A stretch of 21,874 bases of DNA from positions 790,094 through 811,967 of the forward strand of contig JAHNZQ020000172.1 in the NCBI GenBank assembly GCA_019155205.2. Direction: 5' to 3'. The notes beneath the pieces are model-generated. The model was not told the origin of the DNA. It did not search any database and saw only the letters and a list, made by a program, of their open reading frames with translations. Of the stretch, positions 18,437 to 21,874 are shown piece by piece (position 1 is the stretch's first letter; every line of letters starts with the position of its first letter). Made by a program: the position numbers and the translations under genes. This stretch comes from Gracilaria vermiculophylla. Taxonomy: Eukaryota > Rhodophyta > Florideophyceae > Gracilariales > Gracilariaceae.

Positions 18437-19263
18437 TCACAGACAGTACCTGTCAAAGACGCTCCTATTGTTCTGGATAATCCACTGGTTAATCTTTTGA
18501 TCCACGATTTCTGTCAATAGAAGCTTTCTCAACGCAGCACAGGGTTTCGGCTTACTTAATCCATCGGCAGGATTTTCCGATCCAGATATGTGATCAATGT
18601 CTGAAATTTCCAGTTGCTGATATGCTTCCCTAGCGGCTCAAACGTCAATCATCAATCTCTTCTCCGAAATGAAAGAGTTCTTAACGATAGTATCAAACAA
18701 AGACTTACTATCTGTCAGGATACACAACTTTAAGTTCCATTCAGGACGGACTCCAGATCAAATCTTAGCATGTATGCTACGTCAAAGCAATCAGCAAATG
18801 CGTATATCTCGCCGCCTAAAACACTTCGCACCACTCGTCGAGACTTATATGACCTGCATGAGAGCACATTGCATCGATTGAACTTATCGCATAATGTAAC
18901 GATGCGTCCTAGGTGTGAGGCCTAATCAATATTGTTTGATAAGAAAGCATCCGTGTAGACCCTTTTGTACAAAGAAGCAAGATCGAGTGGCTGTTGTATA
19001 ATGCCTTGTTCAGAAGACTGTTTCACGTACTGTATTGTACTGTTCACTTCTTTGATATGAGTGACGGAGAACGTTCCTTCTGTAATTTGAGCGAGCTGTG
19101 CTACACGGCAGAAGATATCAGGGCATGTGTGGATAATCCAGCCAAGTGACATGAGCTTTGACTTAAAGTCCTTGAAAAACGGGATTTCTGGGAGTGTGAC
19201 AAGTTTTGCAACTTGTTTGCACTAATGAAGGCAGAAGCCTTTATCCGTATTTGAAATTTCCAG
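18437..19263 (-). pseudogene. Right Copia: end of reverse transcriptase region and RNase H
   Basis: The frame continues from the reverse transcriptase past a TGA (19266) and a TAG (19224), giving KLVTLPEIPFFKDFKSK and SLGWIIHTCPDI, the Copia 'L.wl...RPDI' motif. The RNase H follows: YTDAFLSNNID, a TAG at 18924, SHLGRIVTLCDKFNRC, KSRRVVRSVLGGEIYAFAD. A one-base shift near 18733 moves to a second frame with LTDSKSLFDTIV, a TGA at 18640, ISDIDHISGSENPADGLSKP (the family's 'NpADgLTK') and NQWIIQNN. The frame ends at TGA 18439-18437. The ordered motifs leave no doubt about the domain; stops and the shift kill it. The + strand ORF at 18669-18881 is a shadow. Confidence 0.88.
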
Positions 19264-20181
19264 TCATGCGATAACAAAATTATCCAATGTCTTCTCCTTA
19301 GTTTTGAGGCGTTTGGCCGTCGCTTTGGTTGATTCCATTAATGCTGCATTGCCCGCGAAGATAGAGTCATTGACATATGTTCGAGCCAGTCCTGCATGGT
19401 TGCCATGCACATGTTTGAAAAACAGTGATAGATCTCCTACCGCTTGTGTCATCTCCAGGTCCTTCCTCATGTGCTCAGAGAACGTGTAGTTCCAATATTT
19501 GCCAGACGTCGCAAGACCGTATAGGGGTCGTAGTAACTTGAGCAGCTGGTTTGGCGCGAGTTCGAACTCTTTTGTAGGTCGAACATATATATCGCGCATG
19601 AGCTCAGTTGCTGATTGGATGTAGGCCTGAGTGATATCTGTAGACCATATGCAGAAGCCAAAGATGGCAGCAATGGCGAGGATGACCCGTATGGATGTCT
19701 GCTGTAGTGTCGATGAATTGTGGACGATACTACTTTTGTAGCGGTCCAAATGACCTTGGGCAATGAAGCGGGCTTTGTAAAGAGGCTCTGTGGTCTCAGC
19801 GTTGTTGATAAATAAAACAAAACGATCGCCAATTCCGTTCGCGTCAGGTGCTATGTCCATGGAGCTTACTACTTTCCAAGTTCTCTTCTTCAGGAGGCTT
19901 TCGAGTTCTTCGCGTTTTGCGGGCAAGAACTTGGGGTCGTTGTTGCGTTTGTCGCCGAGGGGGATTACATCGGTGATCACGGTGCCGTGGCCTGGTGCTC
20001 TGGAGGGTGTAGCAGGTGGGACGAGAACAGCGGGAGGAGAACGGAAGGCGGAGAGCTGATCATGTAACCGATTGCCTGCGTGAGAGTCGGTGAAGATGGA
20101 TGAAGGGACGACTTGGGCAACGTTGTATTGAAGGAGCCGGTTGTTGTGCTTCACATAAATTTGCTTTTCTTCAACGCGCAC
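19264..20181 (-). pseudogene. Right Copia: reverse transcriptase (RVT_2) with altered YxDD box
   Basis: The open frame starts after a frameshift near 20185-20200 with the end of the integrase linker (NRLLQYNVAQVVPSS), then PKFLPAKREELESLLKKRTW, the usual Copia lead-in. LYKARFIAQGHLDRYKSSIV is the 'KARlVaqG' motif; STDITQAYIQS carries the first catalytic Asp; LLKLLRPLYGLATSGKYWNY is the 'L.kaLYGL..ag..W' motif. The catalytic box reads YVND (19377-19366) instead of YVDD, a single G to A change of the first Asp codon. Loss of that Asp is known to abolish polymerase activity in reverse transcriptases. Domain length of about 240 residues is normal. The frame ends at TGA 19266-19264. Confidence 0.93.
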
Positions 20182-20185
20182 GATG

Positions 20186-20360
20186 GGAAGGGTACGTGGA
20201 ATTGTTTCGAACCTTCGCGGTAGACAAACACATTATCGCCGGGGACGATAACGTATTTAGATGCCGGGGGAATGCGAGCTCTGAGTGCACGGGTAATGCG
20301 AAGCTTAGCCACGATAGAGGCATATTCGGCTCTTGCAGACTCCAAAGCTTTCCTACGGCG
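20186..20360 (-). pseudogene. Right Copia: integrase-RT linker in a third frame
   Basis: Between the integrase and the reverse transcriptase frames the coding continuity lies in a third minus-strand frame: ESARAEYASIVAKLRITRAL, then IPPASKYVIVPGDNVFVYRE. This is the segment after the Copia integrase core where a basic helix is followed by a small beta domain ('GD.VlVyre'). So one shift lies near 20360 and another near 20185-20200. Both are small indels. Confidence 0.75.
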
Positions 20361-21856
20361 ACGTTAATCCGGTATGAGGCATTAACGACCGGGAACTTAG
20401 GAAGAGATCCGAAAACCAGGTAGAAAGGGACAAGACCATCGGGACCGATGGTATCAGGCATGGCTTTGAGAGCCAAACGGAGCACTACGGATTTGTCTAG
20501 TTTGGGGGAGTCGTGTCGGAATTTGCGGTACATTCTGCACAGTGGTTCATGGTACCGTTCCCCAAGTCCTAGTGAGTTGTGGGACTCAACTCCGCTGATT
20601 TTGAGCTCAATGCCGTTGTCGGAAATGAGGTGGTTCCATCGTGTAGGAGTGAAGACGGAACGAGAGTCCATTGGAAAACAGTTGGGGTGTCTGACGTAGA
20701 CAGGCGACCAATATTGCGTGTACGCGCTCCATACGTCATTGAAAGAGTGACCGGTAAGGAAGACGGCATTCGAAAAGCCGGTTCCAAGATCGAAAATGTG
20801 TAGTACTGCTTTTCCATCTAGCCCGAAGAGGTCGAGAGAGACTTCTTGGTTGAAGATAAGCACTTCGGCGGGCATCGATACACGGAAGCGGAGTGGCTTC
20901 GATGAAAATGTCGTGCAGGTGGCGCAGGCGCGCGAGATATCCTCGAACATTTTCCGTGGAGATGTAGTAAGGTGCTCAGAATTGGCGCGTTTGATGAGAT
21001 TGTACAGCTTTCTGGAGGTGGGATGGAGGAAGTGGCAATGCAGATGCCTTAGGTCCGGCACGGTGAGTAGGGCCGATGCATATGCGTATCCAATGGGGGA
21101 TGTGGCTGTACGAGTTGCGTCGGGGTCCCATGTCCAATAAAGGTGACCATTACGCCGAGTTAGGTGTTGTGTCCAGCCTTCGAGTTTAGAGCACAAAGTA
21201 TTGGAGTGCATATCTAGCACTAGCTTTAAGTGAGAGCAAACATCAAGTCCAAGGAGAAACAGGAGGGAGACATCCACCACCTGTGTTTGTACATTAATGC
21301 CTATACCGAGGTGGGTGAGCAAGGTGATGAAGGTTGAGCCAATACTCGCTTTGTGTCCTTTTCCAAAGCGAAAGTTCATGTTGGCGGCTTGGAGCTTCAT
21401 GGAAATGTTAAATGCGCCGCAGAGGGTGTGCAGTTGGGGACGACAACTGACGCTGCATGAGGCACTGGAGTCAACGAGAGCTCCATCGAAGGGATCCGTT
21501 AGTGATCCCTGAGCGTGGGAAATTTCGAAGTAGTTGACCTTCCGGATATGTACCGTGTTAATTTCGGGTACTGAGGACTCGTGGGGTGTTGAGAGCGCAG
21601 ATCTGCGTGGTTTGCGTGATGTGCAGCGGAGAATGGCATTCTTAAGGCGCCGTACAAGGGATGTTCGGTCTGGTGGGGGTGGGTCCAGAGGATCTGGTGT
21701 TACTTCCGATGACGAGGTATCGCGGGTGTCAGTAGCACATGCGGCAGATCTGCTAGTGTCGGATGGTACGGATGGTGGCCGAGGAGGTATGGAAGGCAGG
21801 TATCCATTGTGGCTCCTCTCTAAAAAGGCTGGTCGGAGAACTCCGAGAGTAATAGG
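20361..21856 (-). pseudogene. Right Copia: protease, zinc domain and integrase core
   Basis: One frame is open from 21856 (after a TAG at 21859-21857) into the integrase, with no ATG before 21400, so it is the middle of a polyprotein rather than a gene start. The first ~80 residues are a Pro/Ser-rich linker (IPPRPPSVPSDTS). The protease active site reads ALVDSSASCSV (Asp codon 21472-21470): D-S-S-A-S where retropepsins have D-S/T-G, a Gly to Ser change. FLLGLDV is the conserved protease C-terminal motif. HLHCHFLHPTSRKLYNLIKR and CATC form the pre-integrase HHCC zinc domain. The integrase core has SLDLFGLDGKAVLHIFD, then MDSRSVFTP and GLGERYHEPL with the likely catalytic Glu. The end DTIGPDGLVPFYLVFGSLPK is typical of this lineage. 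Confidence 0.88.
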
Positions 21857-21874
21857 CTAGTGTGGAAGTTGGCA

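Larger units (their letters stand above)
17949..21874 (-). mobile_element. Second Ty1/Copia retrotransposon, 5' end outside the window
   Basis: On the minus strand, from the right edge leftwards, the order is Pro-rich linker, protease, pre-integrase zinc domain, integrase, linker, reverse transcriptase, RNase H, then non-coding DNA and a polypurine tract. Integrase before reverse transcriptase marks Ty1/Copia. Gag and the 5' LTR would lie beyond 21874. It is GC-richer and much less decayed than the left Copia relic and belongs to another lineage, shown by the integrase 'GLGERYHEPL' region and the RNase H 'KSRRVVRSVLGGEIYAFAD' region. Three frameshifts and several stops make it non-functional. 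Confidence 0.9.

Noticed and set aside
1..21874. Prokaryotic operon, CRISPR array, phage or integron
   Set aside because: No short evenly spaced repeats, no ribosome-binding-site-led gene runs and no bacterial gene families; all recognised coding matches are eukaryotic LTR retrotransposons.

Overview
The window reads as a transposon graveyard in a eukaryotic nuclear genome. I find no intact host gene, rRNA, tRNA or prokaryotic feature. It carries parts of three LTR retrotransposons, a family of ~175-bp and ~373-bp degenerate repeats in direct array, and AT-rich sequence with eroded coding traces that I cannot name. The host species cannot be fixed from this. The long-terminal-repeat elements, a primer-binding site resembling the 3' end of initiator tRNA-Met, and a chromodomain-bearing integrase only say 'eukaryote'. 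The integrase style of the right-hand Copia element is one I associate with fungi and oomycetes, but that is inference.

Layout. (1) 1-3959, + strand: a badly eroded Ty1/Copia element. Reading across stops and frames gives protease (~88-345), probable integrase core (~1277-1351), integrase C-terminal part (~2030-2164), reverse transcriptase (~2679-3383) and RNase H (~3595-3945), in normal Copia order. (2) 3960-9768, + strand: a full-length Ty3/Gypsy chromovirus with two 352-bp LTRs, TATA boxes, primer-binding site, polypurine tract and one gag-pol frame (4391-9388) broken only by eight in-frame stops. It sits inside or at the broken end of the Copia RNase H. (3) 9788-10693, - strand: an unrecognised coding relic in one frame with stops but no frameshift. 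(4) 10694-11653: unassigned, with a possible zinc-finger relic. (5) 11654-14295: head (H) and core (C) repeats arranged H-C, a 620-bp spacer, then H-H-C-C-C. (6) 14296-17947: mostly unassigned AT-rich DNA. (7) 17949-21874, - strand: a second, different Ty1/Copia element, less decayed, whose 5' end lies beyond the right edge.

How the parts relate. Each element would have copied itself by Gag packaging, reverse transcription/RNase H and integrase, but none here can encode a working product. The Gypsy has eight nonsense codons and a protease active-site change. The right Copia has an altered YxDD box, an altered protease triad and frameshifts. The Gypsy and the unknown relic decayed by base substitution with almost no frame-shifting indels, while both Copia elements contain frameshifts. 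I did not find a new functional system. The least explained items are the H/C repeat family and the unknown relic at 9788-10693.
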